A stretch of 64,000 nt of DNA from Butyrivibrio sp. NC2007 (GCF_000421405.1 NZ_ATWY01000007.1:1-64000); one strand, 5' to 3'; positions 49,975 to 60,445 are shown, counted from the first letter of the stretch. Translations and numbers: made by a program. The notes: generated by a model not told the origin, from the letters alone.

Positions 49975-51579
49975 ATGGGTAATTCTAAAGATACGATTAA
50001 TGAGATAAATAAGCGACGTACATTCGCAATAATTTCGCATCCTGACGCAGGTAAGACTACACTTACAGAGAAGTTTTTGCTTTATGGTGGTGCCATCAAT
50101 ATGGCCGGATCTGTAAAGGGTAAGGCAACAGCAAGACATGCGGTTTCTGACTGGATGGAGATTGAGAAGCAGAGAGGTATTTCTGTAACATCATCAGTAC
50201 TTCAGTTTAATTTCGAAGGGTGCTGTATCAATATCCTTGATACCCCCGGACACCAGGATTTCTCTGAGGATACCTACAGAACACTGATGGCTGCAGATTC
50301 AGCAGTCATGGTAATAGATGCAAGTAAGGGTGTTGAGGCCCAGACAAGAAAGCTCTTTAAAGTCTGTGCCATGAGTCATATTCCGATCTTTACCTTTATC
50401 AACAAGCTGGACAGAGATGCAATGGATACCTTTGATCTTCTTGATGATATCGAGAATAACCTCGGTATTGCCACATGTCCCATGAACTGGCCAATTGGTT
50501 CAGGTAAGAACTTTAAGGGAATCTATGACAGAAGAGAGAATCACATCGTAACCTTCTCTGAGACCCAGAAGGGTACCAAGGAGGGAAAAGAGACTATCAT
50601 CGCAATGACAGATAAAGATGCCATTGACAAAGAAGTCGGTCAGGATGCTTTCAGCAAGCTTACCGATGATATCGAGCTCCTTGACGGAGCAGGTGCTGAG
50701 TACGATCTTGAGAAGGTAAGAGCGGGTGAACTTACACCTGTATTCTTTGGATCAGCTCTTCAGAATTTTGGCGTAGAGCTCTTTTTACATCACTTCCTTA
50801 AGATGGCTACACCACCGACAGGAAGAGTTTCAGCAGACGGCACGAAGATTGACCCTAAGGAGAGTGATTTCACAGCCTTTGTCTTCAAGATTCAGGCTAA
50901 CATGAACAAGGCTCATAGAGACAGGGTTGCTTTCATGAGAATATGCTCAGGCAGATATGATGCAGACAAGGAAGTTAAGCATGTTCAGAGTGGCAAGGTT
51001 ATGCGTCTTTCACAGCCTCAGCAGCTTATGGCTGATGAGCGTAAGATCCTCTCAGAGGCTTATGCGGGAGATATCATGGGCGTATTTGATCCGGGTATCT
51101 TCTCTATCGGAGATACAGTATGCATGCCTAAGGACAACGTGGTATATGAGGGAATCCCTACCTTTGCTCCCGAGCACTTTGCAAGAGTTCGCCAGGTTGA
51201 TACCATGAAGCGTAAGCAGTTCGTAAAGGGTATCACACAGATAGCTCAGGAAGGTGCCATCCAGATCTTCCAGGAGTACAACACAGGTCTTGAAGAAATC
51301 ATTGTTGGTGTTGTTGGTGTCTTGCAGTTTGATGTATTAAAGTTTAGACTTGAGAGTGAGTATAATGTTGAGATCATCCTTGAGAGCCTTCCATACGAGT
51401 ACATCAGATGGGTGGACAACGAGGATGTAGATATGTCTTCACTTGTTGGAACTTCCGACATGAAGAAGATCAAGGATATGCACGACAGACCACTTCTTCT
51501 GTTTATCAACGAGTGGAGTGTCGGTATGACAATGGAGAGAAACAAGGGACTTATTCTTTCCGAGTTCAAGAAAAACTAA
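49975..51579 (+). CDS. prfC: Peptide chain release factor 3
   Basis: The 534-residue GTPase recycles RF1/RF2 after termination. The G domain shows ISHPDAGKTTLTEKFLLYGGA near residue 18, the RF3 hallmark SDWMEIEKQRGISVTSSVLQF near 58, DTPGHQDFSEDTYRTL and NKLDRDAMD. It is full length. Weak AAGGA precedes ATG 49975, just after a long hairpin. Confidence 0.95.
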   Translation: MGNSKDTINEINKRRTFAIISHPDAGKTTLTEKFLLYGGAINMAGSVKGKATARHAVSDWMEIEKQRGISVTSSVLQFNFEGCCINILDTPGHQDFSEDTYRTLMAADSAVMVIDASKGVEAQTRKLFKVCAMSHIPIFTFINKLDRDAMDTFDLLDDIENNLGIATCPMNWPIGSGKNFKGIYDRRENHIVTFSETQKGTKEGKETIIAMTDKDAIDKEVGQDAFSKLTDDIELLDGAGAEYDLEKVRAGELTPVFFGSALQNFGVELFLHHFLKMATPPTGRVSADGTKIDPKESDFTAFVFKIQANMNKAHRDRVAFMRICSGRYDADKEVKHVQSGKVMRLSQPQQLMADERKILSEAYAGDIMGVFDPGIFSIGDTVCMPKDNVVYEGIPTFAPEHFARVRQVDTMKRKQFVKGITQIAQEGAIQIFQEYNTGLEEIIVGVVGVLQFDVLKFRLESEYNVEIILESLPYEYIRWVDNEDVDMSSLVGTSDMKKIKDMHDRPLLLFINEWSVGMTMERNKGLILSEFKKN

Positions 51580-51602
51580 GATTTTACTCTGGAGGGGCGC
51601 TT

Positions 51603-53063
51603 TTGAAAAAAGCTGTCATGACAATTAAAAGGGGCATTGCTCTTGTGCTGGTGACGGCAACCTGCGCATTATCTCTGACCGGATGTGAATATGAGAGTTT
51701 TGATGACTATCTTAAGGCTCTTGGAATCAAGGATCCGATGGAGTATAGCGATGACATCTTTGAAGCTGCCAGTGTAGAGGATATCTATGTGGCAGAAGAA
51801 GATGTTCCGGCGCAGGAAGTTGAGCAGGCGGCAGAAGAGATTTCTTTTGACATAGGAACGCTGGAGAGCTCAGAGCCGGAAGAAGATGCTGCGGCGCTTG
51901 AGTTTAGCACAAGCGAGCCGGCAGATATTGCTCTTGAAGCAAAGTACAAGAACGCATCCGAGGCAGATATTGACGAGGACATGAAGGCTGCAAGAGTTGC
52001 CATCGGTCTTACGGATGACGGAATTGCCAAGCTCAAGAAGCAGCAGGAAGGTCTTTATGCCTATGAGCATCTCACGGATGCAGGCAAGACCCTCTACGTA
52101 GAGATCCTTGCGACTCTCAATTCTCTGTCAAAAGACATAATAGTATCCACCACAAGTGATGATGCGATAGAGATGGTCTTTGACTATGTCATGGCTGATC
52201 ACCCGGAGATTTTCTACGTAGATGGCTATCAGTACACCAATTATTCGGTTGGTGATACTATAACCAAGATTTCTTTTACCGGTAATTATCTGTATGATGC
52301 CACAGAGGTAGCGAAGAGGCAGGCCAAGATCAATGAAGCAGTTCATGCATGTCTTGCCAATGCACCGGCTTCAGAGGATGATTACTACATCATCAAGTAT
52401 ATCTACGAGTATCTGATCGCCAACACCGATTATGATATCGGTGCTGCGGACAATCAGAATATCTGCTCGGTATTTATTAACGGAAAGAGTGTATGCAACG
52501 GCTATGCCAAGGCTGCCCAGTACCTGCTTAACAAGATGGGAGTCAGCTGTACACTTGTCACCGGAACAGTTAATACCAAGAACGGAAAAGACATAAGACA
52601 TGCTTGGAACCTTGTTCTTTGCAACAACACTTATTACTACCTGGATGTGACATGGGGAGATGCTTCCTATCAGACGGTTTCAGGTGAAAGTGCGGATGCA
52701 ACCAAGCTCCCGGATGTTAATTATGACTATCTCAATGTAACGACTGCCGAGCTTCTCAGAAATCACACTATCTCAGATATTATTCGCATGCCAGTATGCA
52801 ACAGCATGTCTGACAATTACTATGTCAGAGAGGATGAGTACTTCACATCAGCTGAGCTTGTACTGGTCGGAGATCTCTTTGACCGCAGATACAAGGACGA
52901 CAGCAGGAATGTGACCATAAAGTGTGCGTCGGATGAGATTTATGATGCGCTCTTTGAGGAGCTTATCACTAACAGAAAAGTGTTTGAATACCTTCAGGGA
53001 GATACTTCACAGGTATCATATACCACTTTTGAAGATACCAGAACTATTATATTTTGGCTCTGA
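51603..53063 (+). CDS. Lipoprotein with transglutaminase-like domain
   Basis: The 486-residue product starts at TTG 51603, five bases after GGAGGGG; a longer open frame runs back into prfC and is rejected. A lipoprotein signal ends at LTGC (cysteine about 22). Residues 35-140 are acidic and helical. The transglutaminase-like core holds SVCNGYAKAAQYLLNKMG with the catalytic cysteine (about 298), DIRHAWNLV (histidine about 333) and YYYLDVTWGD (aspartate about 348). Such secreted domains act as peptidases or transglutaminases on wall or protein substrates; the substrate is unknown. Confidence 0.85.
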   Translation: MKKAVMTIKRGIALVLVTATCALSLTGCEYESFDDYLKALGIKDPMEYSDDIFEAASVEDIYVAEEDVPAQEVEQAAEEISFDIGTLESSEPEEDAAALEFSTSEPADIALEAKYKNASEADIDEDMKAARVAIGLTDDGIAKLKKQQEGLYAYEHLTDAGKTLYVEILATLNSLSKDIIVSTTSDDAIEMVFDYVMADHPEIFYVDGYQYTNYSVGDTITKISFTGNYLYDATEVAKRQAKINEAVHACLANAPASEDDYYIIKYIYEYLIANTDYDIGAADNQNICSVFINGKSVCNGYAKAAQYLLNKMGVSCTLVTGTVNTKNGKDIRHAWNLVLCNNTYYYLDVTWGDASYQTVSGESADATKLPDVNYDYLNVTTAELLRNHTISDIIRMPVCNSMSDNYYVREDEYFTSAELVLVGDLFDRRYKDDSRNVTIKCASDEIYDALFEELITNRKVFEYLQGDTSQVSYTTFEDTRTIIFWL

Positions 53064-53082
53064 CCCATGTTTTGGATATTTA

Positions 53083-53091
53083 TGATATAAT
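53083..53091 (+). promoter_or_regulatory. Extended -10 for the gls24-nusB cluster
   Basis: TGATATAAT holds TATAAT at 53086-53091 with an upstream TG. No convincing -35 is seen. Confidence 0.5.
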
Positions 53092-53161
53092 GAGTGATAA
53101 AGGTATTTAAAGTTATAATAAAGCATGCTTGTTTTATCGCAAGTAAATGAGAGGAACTGAA

Positions 53162-53515
53162 ATGGGAAAAGAAATTGCAGAAGTAGGATCAGTTAAGATC
53201 GCAGATGATGTTGTGGCCAGAATTGCAGCACTTGCAGCCCTTGAGGTTGATGGTGTTTCAGCTATGGCCGGTAATTATACAAGTGAGAATTTAGAGAAAG
53301 TCAGCAGAAAGAACCTTTCAAAAGGGGCCAAGGTCATCGTTGGATCAAGCGACGTGAAGGTTGATCTTGCACTTATGATGTCTTACGGTTTCAATATTCC
53401 TGCAACATGTCAGCAGGCACAGACCCGTGTTAAGGCCTCTGTTGAGAATATGACAGGACTTGAAGTAACAGATGTCAACATCAGGATTGCCGGCATCACA
53501 ATGCCCAAGGCATAA
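53162..53515 (+). CDS. Asp23/Gls24-family envelope-associated protein
   Basis: The 117-residue protein matches the Asp23/Gls24 family: VGSVKIADDVVARIAALAALEVDGVSAMAG at the start and VRIAGI-like (DVNIRIAGITM) at the end. Members are linked to cell-envelope stress. It precedes nusB, a common Clostridia arrangement. ATG 53162 follows GAGAGG; the earlier in-frame ATG at 53147 lacks a site. Confidence 0.9.
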   Translation: MGKEIAEVGSVKIADDVVARIAALAALEVDGVSAMAGNYTSENLEKVSRKNLSKGAKVIVGSSDVKVDLALMMSYGFNIPATCQQAQTRVKASVENMTGLEVTDVNIRIAGITMPKA

Positions 53516-53527
53516 GAAGGACAAATA

Positions 53528-53932
53528 ATGATGAATAGAACAGAACTAAGAGAGCAGGTTTTTGAACTGCTCTTTCGTGTTGAATTCAACTCAATGGAAG
53601 ATATGTCAGAGCAGGAGGAACTCTTTACCCAGACCTCTGATAAGGAAATAAGTACTAAGGACGCTGATTATATCAGGGATAAGTACGAGAAGATCGCTGA
53701 GAAGCTTCCGGAGATTGATGAGGCAATAAATAAAGAGACAACCGGATGGAACACATCAAGAATTGGCAAGGTAGATCTTGCCATCATCAGACTTGCTATC
53801 TATGAGATCAAGTATGATGATTCGGTACCTACCGGTGTCGCAATTAACGAAGCTGTTGAGCTGGCCAAGAAATACGGTCAGGATGGCTCACCTGCCTTCG
53901 TAAACGGAGTGTTAGCTAAATTTGCGCAGTGA
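53528..53932 (+). CDS. nusB: Transcription antitermination factor NusB
   Basis: The 134-residue all-helical protein acts in rRNA antitermination with S10. The family motifs [13 protein letters not shown] near residue 7 and [54 protein letters not shown] near 78 are clear. The xseA start overlaps its end. Confidence 0.94.
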   Translation: MMNRTELREQVFELLFRVEFNSMEDMSEQEELFTQTSDKEISTKDADYIRDKYEKIAEKLPEIDEAINKETTGWNTSRIGKVDLAIIRLAIYEIKYDDSVPTGVAINEAVELAKKYGQDGSPAFVNGVLAKFAQ

Positions 53933-55148
53933 ATATACAGTCACACAGGTTAATACATACATAAAAAATATGTTTACACAGGACTTTCTCCTAAAGAGCC
54001 TTACGGTCAAGGGAGAGGTCAGTAACTGTAAGTACCATTCATCCGGTCACATATATTTCACTATCAAGGATAATGGTGCTGCTTTAGCCTGCGTGATGTT
54101 TTCCTCTGACAGACTAAGAGGTCTATCCTTTGAGATGAAGGAAGGCCAGCAGGTCAAGGTCTCAGGTTCGATAAGTGTATATGAAAGAGATGGTAAATAC
54201 CAGCTTTATGCAAGGAAAATAGAACTTGACGGAGCTGGAGTTCTTTATGAGAGATATGAAGAGCTAAAGAAGAGACTACAGGAATCCGGTATGTTTGCAT
54301 CTGAATACAAGCAGCCGATTCCAAAGTACATACGAACTCTCGGTGTTGTGACGGCACCAACAGGGGCTGCTGTGCGCGATATCATCAATGTCGCCACCAG
54401 ACGTAACCCGCATATCCAGATCATTCTTTATCCTGCCATAGTACAAGGCGAAAAGGCCGCCGAGAGCATAGTAAAGGGCATTCAGACTTTGTCCTGCTCA
54501 GAGGCTGATGTCATCATCGTCGGACGTGGCGGAGGTTCTATAGAAGATTTATGGGCATTTAATGAAGAGATTGTCGCTCAGGCAATTTTCGACTGCCCCG
54601 TTCCGATCATTTCAGCAGTTGGACATGAAACAGATACTACAATCGCAGACTTTGTCTCTGACAGAAGAGCACCTACGCCTTCCGCAGCAGCAGAGATCGC
54701 GGTATTTGAATACGACAGATTCCTTCAGGATCTTGAGGATTACAGGAATACTCTTTTGGCGAGAATGGACAGAAAGCTTGGGCTATTGTCTATCGAGGAA
54801 AAGAGATTGTCTCAGGCTCTTAAGCACCTGAGCCCCATGGGCAAGATCAGGGATAAGCTACTTAGGATGGACCAGTATCAGGATTCTCTTAAGATGCTTA
54901 TGGAAAAGAGACTTAAGGCTGCAAGGCACGAACTGGAAGTGGATATAGAGAGACTCAAAGGTCTTTCACCACTTGACAGACTTAAGACCGGCTACTCCTA
55001 TGTCGCTGATGATAAGGGGAAAAATGTTCGCAGCACATCGGATGTTGAGATAGGGGATGAACTATCTGTCTATGTAAGTGACGGCCTTATAAAGACAAGC
55101 GTCACAGGGACCGGTACGGTGGGATTTTTATCAGGCCGGGAGGACTAA
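53922..55148 (+). CDS. xseA: Exodeoxyribonuclease VII large subunit
   Basis: The 408-residue nuclease subunit has an N-terminal OB fold ([44 protein letters not shown]) and the catalytic region with [14 protein letters not shown] near residue 200 and [28 protein letters not shown] near 230, then coiled coil. It starts at TTG 53922, overlapping nusB by 11 bases. It works with XseB, encoded next. Confidence 0.95.
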   Translation: MRSEYTVTQVNTYIKNMFTQDFLLKSLTVKGEVSNCKYHSSGHIYFTIKDNGAALACVMFSSDRLRGLSFEMKEGQQVKVSGSISVYERDGKYQLYARKIELDGAGVLYERYEELKKRLQESGMFASEYKQPIPKYIRTLGVVTAPTGAAVRDIINVATRRNPHIQIILYPAIVQGEKAAESIVKGIQTLSCSEADVIIVGRGGGSIEDLWAFNEEIVAQAIFDCPVPIISAVGHETDTTIADFVSDRRAPTPSAAAEIAVFEYDRFLQDLEDYRNTLLARMDRKLGLLSIEEKRLSQALKHLSPMGKIRDKLLRMDQYQDSLKMLMEKRLKAARHELEVDIERLKGLSPLDRLKTGYSYVADDKGKNVRSTSDVEIGDELSVYVSDGLIKTSVTGTGTVGFLSGRED

Positions 55149-55166
55149 TGAGAAAAGGAGCCGCTT

Positions 55167-55391
55167 ATGGCAGCTAAGAAAAAAGAAGAAAACATGACAA
55201 TCGAGGAAGCATTTGCTGCGATTGACGAGAAGATAAAGGCGCTGGAGAATGAGGATATTTCTCTGGAGGATTCCTTTGCGCAGTACAAGGAAGGAATGGA
55301 GCTGCTGAAGTTCTGCCACGAATCCATTGAGAGCGTAGAGCAGAAGGTTAAACAGATCGCCGATGACGGCAGCTTGGAGGATTTTGAGTAA
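55167..55391 (+). CDS. xseB: Exodeoxyribonuclease VII small subunit
   Basis: The 74-residue helical protein has the family pattern TIEEAFAAIDEKIKALENEDISLEDSFAQYKEGMELLKFC. Length and position after xseA are typical. Its stop overlaps the ispA start (TAATG). Confidence 0.92.
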   Translation: MAAKKKEENMTIEEAFAAIDEKIKALENEDISLEDSFAQYKEGMELLKFCHESIESVEQKVKQIADDGSLEDFE

Positions 55392-56335
55392 TGAGCAGTG
55401 TTTCCATTGAGGATGAACTCTTAAAGAGAGCAGCCTATTTTGATGATATACTTGGGAAGTCACTTCCTGCAGAGGAAGGATATGCCTCTACTGTTATAGA
55501 GGCCATGAATTACAGCCTTCTGGCAGGAGGAAAGAGACTTCGCCCTGTGATGATGCTTGAAACTTTTAAGCTCTTTGCGGGACAGGATGCTGATGATTCC
55601 ACCCTAAGACCGTTTATGCTGGCCATGGAGATGATACACACCTATTCCCTTGTGCATGATGATCTCCCTGCCATGGACAATGACGAATACAGAAGAGGCA
55701 GAAAGACTACTCATGTGGTCTACGGCCCTGGAATGGCAACTCTTGCAGGAGACGGACTGCTGAACCTTGCATTTGAGACGGCAATTAAGGGCGCTGTCTC
55801 AGGAAAAGAGCTTGTCTACTATGACGGTGATACTTCAAACCGCTATCTTGCAGCACTAGAGGTCCTGGGAAGAAAAGCCGGCATCTATGGCATGGTTGGC
55901 GGTCAGTGCGCGGATATCTGTGCAGAGAATAACCATGATTATGACGATGAGACAGCTAAGGCTGTGCTTCATTATATAGACGAGAACAAGACAGGAGCTC
56001 TCATTGAAAGCAGCCTTATGATAGGTGCAATACTCGGCGGAGCATCAGCCGAGCAGGTTAAGAAAGTTGAGAAGATGGGCAGCAACGTGGGAATAGCTTT
56101 CCAGATTCAGGACGACATTCTTGACATTGAAGGTGATGCCAAAGAACTCGGTAAGCCCATAGGTTCTGATATTAAGAATGAAAAGACTACCTATGTCAGC
56201 CTTTATGGCATGGAAGAAGCGAGGAAGAAGGTAAAAGAGCTTTCTGATGAGGCTACAGAGATACTAAGGGAATTTGGACAAAAGGACACATTCCTCGAAG
56301 GACTCTTTGAATATCTTATTTACAGAAAGAAATAA
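55391..56335 (+). CDS. ispA: Polyprenyl (farnesyl/geranylgeranyl) diphosphate synthase
   Basis: The 314-residue prenyltransferase shows the first aspartate-rich motif LVHDDLPAMDND near residue 95, GGKRLRP near 42 and the second motif FQIQDDILDIEGDAKELGKPIGSD near 236. The residues before the first motif (HTYSLVHDD) suggest a farnesyl-range chain length, though this cannot be fixed by eye. It uses IPP and DMAPP from the MEP pathway, whose dxs is encoded next. Confidence 0.93.
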   Translation: MSSVSIEDELLKRAAYFDDILGKSLPAEEGYASTVIEAMNYSLLAGGKRLRPVMMLETFKLFAGQDADDSTLRPFMLAMEMIHTYSLVHDDLPAMDNDEYRRGRKTTHVVYGPGMATLAGDGLLNLAFETAIKGAVSGKELVYYDGDTSNRYLAALEVLGRKAGIYGMVGGQCADICAENNHDYDDETAKAVLHYIDENKTGALIESSLMIGAILGGASAEQVKKVEKMGSNVGIAFQIQDDILDIEGDAKELGKPIGSDIKNEKTTYVSLYGMEEARKKVKELSDEATEILREFGQKDTFLEGLFEYLIYRKK

Positions 56336-56357
56336 CACGCAGTAATTGGAGTTAATT

Positions 56358-58208
56358 ATGCTTCTTGATCAGATAAATAAGACTGGCGATATAAAGGGTA
56401 TTGCCCGAGAGGATTACCCTGAACTCGCCCAGGAAATAAGACAGTTTCTCATAGACAAGATTTCAAAGACAGGCGGACATCTCGCCTCTAATCTTGGTGC
56501 AGTTGAGCTTACCATGGCTCTTCATATCGCACTGGATCTGCCTGATGATAAGATCATATGGGACGTAGGCCATCAGTCCTACACTCATAAGCTTTTGACC
56601 GGAAGGAAAGAGGGCTTTGATACTCTGCGCCAATACGGAGGCATGAGCGGATTTCCAAAGAGATGTGAGTCCGATGCTGACTGTTTTGACACAGGACACA
56701 GCTCCACATCTATATCAGCAGGTCTTGGAATGGTCAAGGCAAGAGATCTTAAGGGTGAGGATTATGCTGTAGTATCAGTGATAGGTGACGGATCCTTAAC
56801 CGGAGGACTTGCTTATGAAGCCCTGAACAACGCTTCAAGGCTTGAGACCAACTATATAATTATCTTAAATGACAATGAGATGTCGATCTCCGAGAGCGTC
56901 GGAGGAATGGGCAAATACCTCAATAACGTCCGTACAGCACAAGGGTACCTTAACCTGAAAGAAGATGTGTATGCGCAGCTTCGTACCAGCACCAAGGTCG
57001 TAGATTCCATCAGAAGAGCCAAGAACTCTTTTAAACAGCTCTTCGTGCCCGGCATGGTATTTGAGAACCTCGGCATAACATACCTTGGACCTGTAAATGG
57101 ACATGATACTGCAGGCCTTGTGCGTGCCATCAAGGAAGCCAGAAAGGTCAAGAAGGCCGTTATGATCCATGTGGTGACCAAGAAGGGTAAGGGGTATGAA
57201 CCTGCTGAGAAGCACCCGGCAAGGTTCCATGGAACAGAGCCTTTCATCGTGGAGAACGGACTTCCAAGAAATCCAAGGACCACTGCCAACTACCAGGATA
57301 TCTTTTCAACGGTAATGTGCAAGCTCGGTGCCAGGGATGATAAGGTTGTGGCTATTACAGCAGCCATGGCTGACGGTACGGGACTTAAGAGATTCAGAAA
57401 TATCTATCCCGACAGATTTGTTGATGCGGGAATTGCAGAAGAACACGCAGTTACTTACGCGGCCGGACTTGCTCTCGGAGGCTACAAGCCGGTATTTGCG
57501 GTTTATTCATCATTCCTTCAGAGGGCTTACGATCAGATACTTGAGGATGTATGCCTTCAGAATCTTCCTGTAGTCTTTGCGATAGACAGGGCGGGACTGG
57601 TTGGAAGTGACGGCGAGACACATCAGGGAATATTTGATCTCTCCTACATGTCATCCATGCCCAATATGCATGTGCTGGCGCCCAAGAATAAATGGGAACT
57701 CTCGGATATGCTGAAGTTCGCTGTCAGCTTAAACGCGCCGGTCGCAGTCAGATACCCAAGAGGCAATGCCTACGCCGGACTTGAGGACTTCAGGGCACCT
57801 ATAGAGATGGGCAAGTGTGAGCCTATCTATGAAGAAAAAGACATCTGCCTTTTAGCGGTGGGAAGTATGGTCAGGATTGCTGAAGAGGTAAGGACAATAT
57901 TGAAGGACAAGGGTTACAAGTGCTCATTGGTAAATGCGAGATTTGTTAAGCCTATTGATACGGATTACATTCACAGGGCAGCAGCTACCCACAGACTCTT
58001 TGTAACAATGGAAGAGAATGTGGCCTCAGGTGGATACGGTGAGAAGGTCAGGAGCTATATCGATGAAAAGAGACTTGATGCAAATGTCCTTTCCATAGCT
58101 ATACCTGATCAGTTTGTAACCCATGGAAGCGTTGATAAGCTCCTTAAGGAACTTAGAATGGATGCTCAGTCCGTGGCGGATAGAATAGTAGAGGAAGTAC
58201 AAAGGTAA
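56358..58208 (+). CDS. dxs: 1-deoxy-D-xylulose-5-phosphate synthase
   Basis: The 616-residue thiamine-diphosphate enzyme condenses pyruvate and glyceraldehyde-3-phosphate, the first MEP step. GGHLASNLGAVELTMALH near residue 37, the cofactor motif IGDGSLTGGLAYEALNN near 145, GIAEEHAVTYAAGLALGGYKPV near 357 and DRAGLVGSDGETHQG near 415 are typical. ATG 56358 follows GGAG; the in-frame start at 56346 is upstream of it. Confidence 0.96.
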   Translation: MLLDQINKTGDIKGIAREDYPELAQEIRQFLIDKISKTGGHLASNLGAVELTMALHIALDLPDDKIIWDVGHQSYTHKLLTGRKEGFDTLRQYGGMSGFPKRCESDADCFDTGHSSTSISAGLGMVKARDLKGEDYAVVSVIGDGSLTGGLAYEALNNASRLETNYIIILNDNEMSISESVGGMGKYLNNVRTAQGYLNLKEDVYAQLRTSTKVVDSIRRAKNSFKQLFVPGMVFENLGITYLGPVNGHDTAGLVRAIKEARKVKKAVMIHVVTKKGKGYEPAEKHPARFHGTEPFIVENGLPRNPRTTANYQDIFSTVMCKLGARDDKVVAITAAMADGTGLKRFRNIYPDRFVDAGIAEEHAVTYAAGLALGGYKPVFAVYSSFLQRAYDQILEDVCLQNLPVVFAIDRAGLVGSDGETHQGIFDLSYMSSMPNMHVLAPKNKWELSDMLKFAVSLNAPVAVRYPRGNAYAGLEDFRAPIEMGKCEPIYEEKDICLLAVGSMVRIAEEVRTILKDKGYKCSLVNARFVKPIDTDYIHRAAATHRLFVTMEENVASGGYGEKVRSYIDEKRLDANVLSIAIPDQFVTHGSVDKLLKELRMDAQSVADRIVEEVQR

Positions 58209-58215
58209 CGAATTT

Positions 58216-59115
58216 ATGGCAAAAGATAAAGAGCGTCTTGACGTTCTTCTGGTAAACAGAGGCCTTGCGCCCTCGCGTGAAAAGGCTAAGGCTCTTATAA
58301 TGGCCGGCGATGTCTTCGTCAATGGCCAGAGAGAGGATAAGCCCGGAACCACCTTTGAGGAGGCCAGGATAACATCACTCGAAGTTAAGGGTGCTCAGCT
58401 GCCTTATGTCAGCAGAGGAGGACTTAAGCTTGAGAAGGCGGTCAAGAATTTCGGGTTCTCGCTTGAAGGCAAGGTGTGCATGGATATTGGCGCATCCACC
58501 GGTGGCTTTACAGACTGCATGCTACAGAATGGAGCAGCCAAGGTTTATTCCGTTGACGTGGGACACGGTCAGCTGGACTGGAAGCTTAGAAGCGATGACA
58601 GAGTGGTCTGCATGGAAAAGACCAACTTCAGATACATGGTCAGGGATGACATAGATGACGATCTGGATTTTGCATCCTGCGATGTGTCTTTTATCTCACT
58701 GACCAAGATCCTGCTTCCTGCAAGAAGACTACTAAAAGACGGAGCAGAGATGGTGTGCCTGATAAAACCCCAGTTTGAAGCCGGAAAAGAGAAGGTCGGC
58801 AAAAAGGGCGTTGTAAGGGATCCGGAGGTTCACTCCGAAGTCGTACACAGAATATTTGATTTTATGGGGATTGCGGGCTTTGAAGTTCTTCATCTGGACT
58901 TCTCGCCTATAAAAGGGCCTGAGGGCAATATAGAGTATCTGATCCATATCCGCAAGGATGCTTCGAGAAATGCTGAGGTTGAGGGGCTTTCCGAGGCAGA
59001 CGGAGAAAAGAAACTTGCAGAGATTCAGGCAGATAAGAGCGGTATTTCTTTTGAAGAAGAGAACAATAAGCTCATAGAGGATGCGGTATTAAGGGCAGCA
59101 GCAGAGCTTAAGTAG
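58216..59115 (+). CDS. tlyA: TlyA-family rRNA 2'-O-methyltransferase
   Basis: The 299-residue protein has an N-terminal S4 RNA-binding domain (RLDVLLVNRGLAPSREKAKALIMAGDVFVNG) and an FtsJ-like methyltransferase domain with VSRGGLKLEKAV near residue 64, DIGASTGGFTDC near 93 and CLIKPQFEAGKE near 182. Family members methylate 16S and 23S rRNA; the haemolysin label is historical. An extra C-terminal 45 residues, charged and helical, extend beyond the usual 260-270. Confidence 0.92.
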   Translation: MAKDKERLDVLLVNRGLAPSREKAKALIMAGDVFVNGQREDKPGTTFEEARITSLEVKGAQLPYVSRGGLKLEKAVKNFGFSLEGKVCMDIGASTGGFTDCMLQNGAAKVYSVDVGHGQLDWKLRSDDRVVCMEKTNFRYMVRDDIDDDLDFASCDVSFISLTKILLPARRLLKDGAEMVCLIKPQFEAGKEKVGKKGVVRDPEVHSEVVHRIFDFMGIAGFEVLHLDFSPIKGPEGNIEYLIHIRKDASRNAEVEGLSEADGEKKLAEIQADKSGISFEEENNKLIEDAVLRAAAELK

Positions 59116-59125
59116 GGGGCTGGCT

Positions 59126-59974
59126 ATGGACAAGTTTTGCATTGTTACTAACAGGGTCAAGGATAAGGACTTAAAGGTTACAAACCACATTAAGAATTAT
59201 TTGGAAAAACGTGGCAAGACGGTTGTTATCGCGTCGGAGAAAAGCGAGGAGGATGATCCTCTTTTTATCACAAGAAAGCATCTGAGCATCATACCTGAGG
59301 ATACGGACCTTGTGATCGTTCTCGGTGGTGACGGTACCATGCTACAGGCAGCAAGAAGCGTTGCCTATCAGGATATTCCGCTTGTGGGCGTTAACATGGG
59401 AACAATGGGATATCTGGCTGAGGTTGAGGAAGCCGGAGTAGATGACGCTCTTGATCGCATACTTAAGGGGTGGTATGAGATTGAAGACAGGATGATGCTG
59501 CGAGGCGCGCTTGAAGGCAAAAAGGACTATTCCCTCAATGACATCATTGTTACAAGATACCAGGGAATCGCAACGATCGGTTACAACATTTTTGTAAATG
59601 ATCAGTTCCTGTGCAGTTACTATGCAGACGGACTTGTGGTATCTACACCTACAGGTTCCACCGGATATAATATGTCGGCAGGTGGTCCCATTATTGAGCC
59701 TTCCGCAAATATGATCCTGGTAACCCCGATTTGTCCGCATACGCTCAATTCCAGGAGCCTTGTCTTTTCCCCGAATACAAAGATTGACGTTGAACTGCTT
59801 CCCGGAAGAGACGGAAATCCTATGACAGCCATCAGCAGTTTTGATGGCAGCGGAACTCTCCTTATGCACACAGGAGATAAGATTGAGATTAAGATGTCCA
59901 AGAAAACTACTAAGATCCTAAGGCTTAACAAAGTAAGTTTCCTTGACGTCATAAGTAAGAAATTTGAGAAATAA
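59126..59974 (+). CDS. nadK: NAD kinase
   Basis: The 282-residue enzyme phosphorylates NAD to NADP. The GGDG motif (VLGGDGTMLQAAR) lies near residue 71, followed by GVNMGTMGYLAEVE near 89 and DGLVVSTPTGSTGYNMSAGGPII near 170. A GGGGCTGG sequence precedes the ATG. It lies between tlyA and argR as in other Clostridia. Confidence 0.95.
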   Translation: MDKFCIVTNRVKDKDLKVTNHIKNYLEKRGKTVVIASEKSEEDDPLFITRKHLSIIPEDTDLVIVLGGDGTMLQAARSVAYQDIPLVGVNMGTMGYLAEVEEAGVDDALDRILKGWYEIEDRMMLRGALEGKKDYSLNDIIVTRYQGIATIGYNIFVNDQFLCSYYADGLVVSTPTGSTGYNMSAGGPIIEPSANMILVTPICPHTLNSRSLVFSPNTKIDVELLPGRDGNPMTAISSFDGSGTLLMHTGDKIEIKMSKKTTKILRLNKVSFLDVISKKFEK

Positions 59975-59988
59975 GAAAGGAGTTTGTC

Positions 59989-60444
59989 ATGAAGAAGAAC
60001 AGACATGACAAGATTATCGAGCTCATTAACAACTATGAAGTAGAGACACAGGAGCAGCTTGCATCACTTCTTAAAGATGCGGGCTATGATGTGACTCAGG
60101 CTACGGTTTCCAGGGACATCAGACAGATGAAGCTCACCAAGCAGGTGACACCTGACGGAAGACAAAAGTATGTGTATACCACAGCTGATCCTGAAGTTAT
60201 GCATGATAAATATGTCAGCGTAATTAAGGCCGGCTATGTGAATATGGACGTTGCAGGAAATCTTCTTGTTATCAGGACGGTTTCAGGTATGGCCATGGCG
60301 GTTGCAGCAGCAATAGATGCTCTTGATATGCCTGAGATCATCGGCTGCATTGCAGGTGATGATACAATCTTTGTGGCAATGAAGTCCGAAGAGATAGCCA
60401 AAGAGTTAATGGATAAGTATAAGGGCTTTTTAAACAGAGGATAA
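59989..60444 (+). CDS. argR: Arginine repressor ArgR
   Basis: The 151-residue regulator has the N-terminal winged helix (NYEVETQEQLASLLKDAGYDVTQATVSRDIRQMKLTK, about residues 15-52) and the hexamerisation/arginine-binding domain with AAAIDALDMPEIIGCIAGDDTIFV. It represses arginine synthesis genes with arginine as co-repressor. The gene follows nadK and precedes recN by one base. Confidence 0.95.
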   Translation: MKKNRHDKIIELINNYEVETQEQLASLLKDAGYDVTQATVSRDIRQMKLTKQVTPDGRQKYVYTTADPEVMHDKYVSVIKAGYVNMDVAGNLLVIRTVSGMAMAVAAAIDALDMPEIIGCIAGDDTIFVAMKSEEIAKELMDKYKGFLNRG

Positions 60445-60445
60445 G

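Noticed and set aside
51408-51602. N-terminal extension of the transglutaminase-like protein into prfC
   Set aside because: The extension overlaps a conserved gene; TTG 51603 has an ideal ribosome site and begins a lipoprotein signal.
53922-53932. Frameshift between nusB and xseA
   Set aside because: The short overlap with a TTG start is normal coupling; both proteins are complete.
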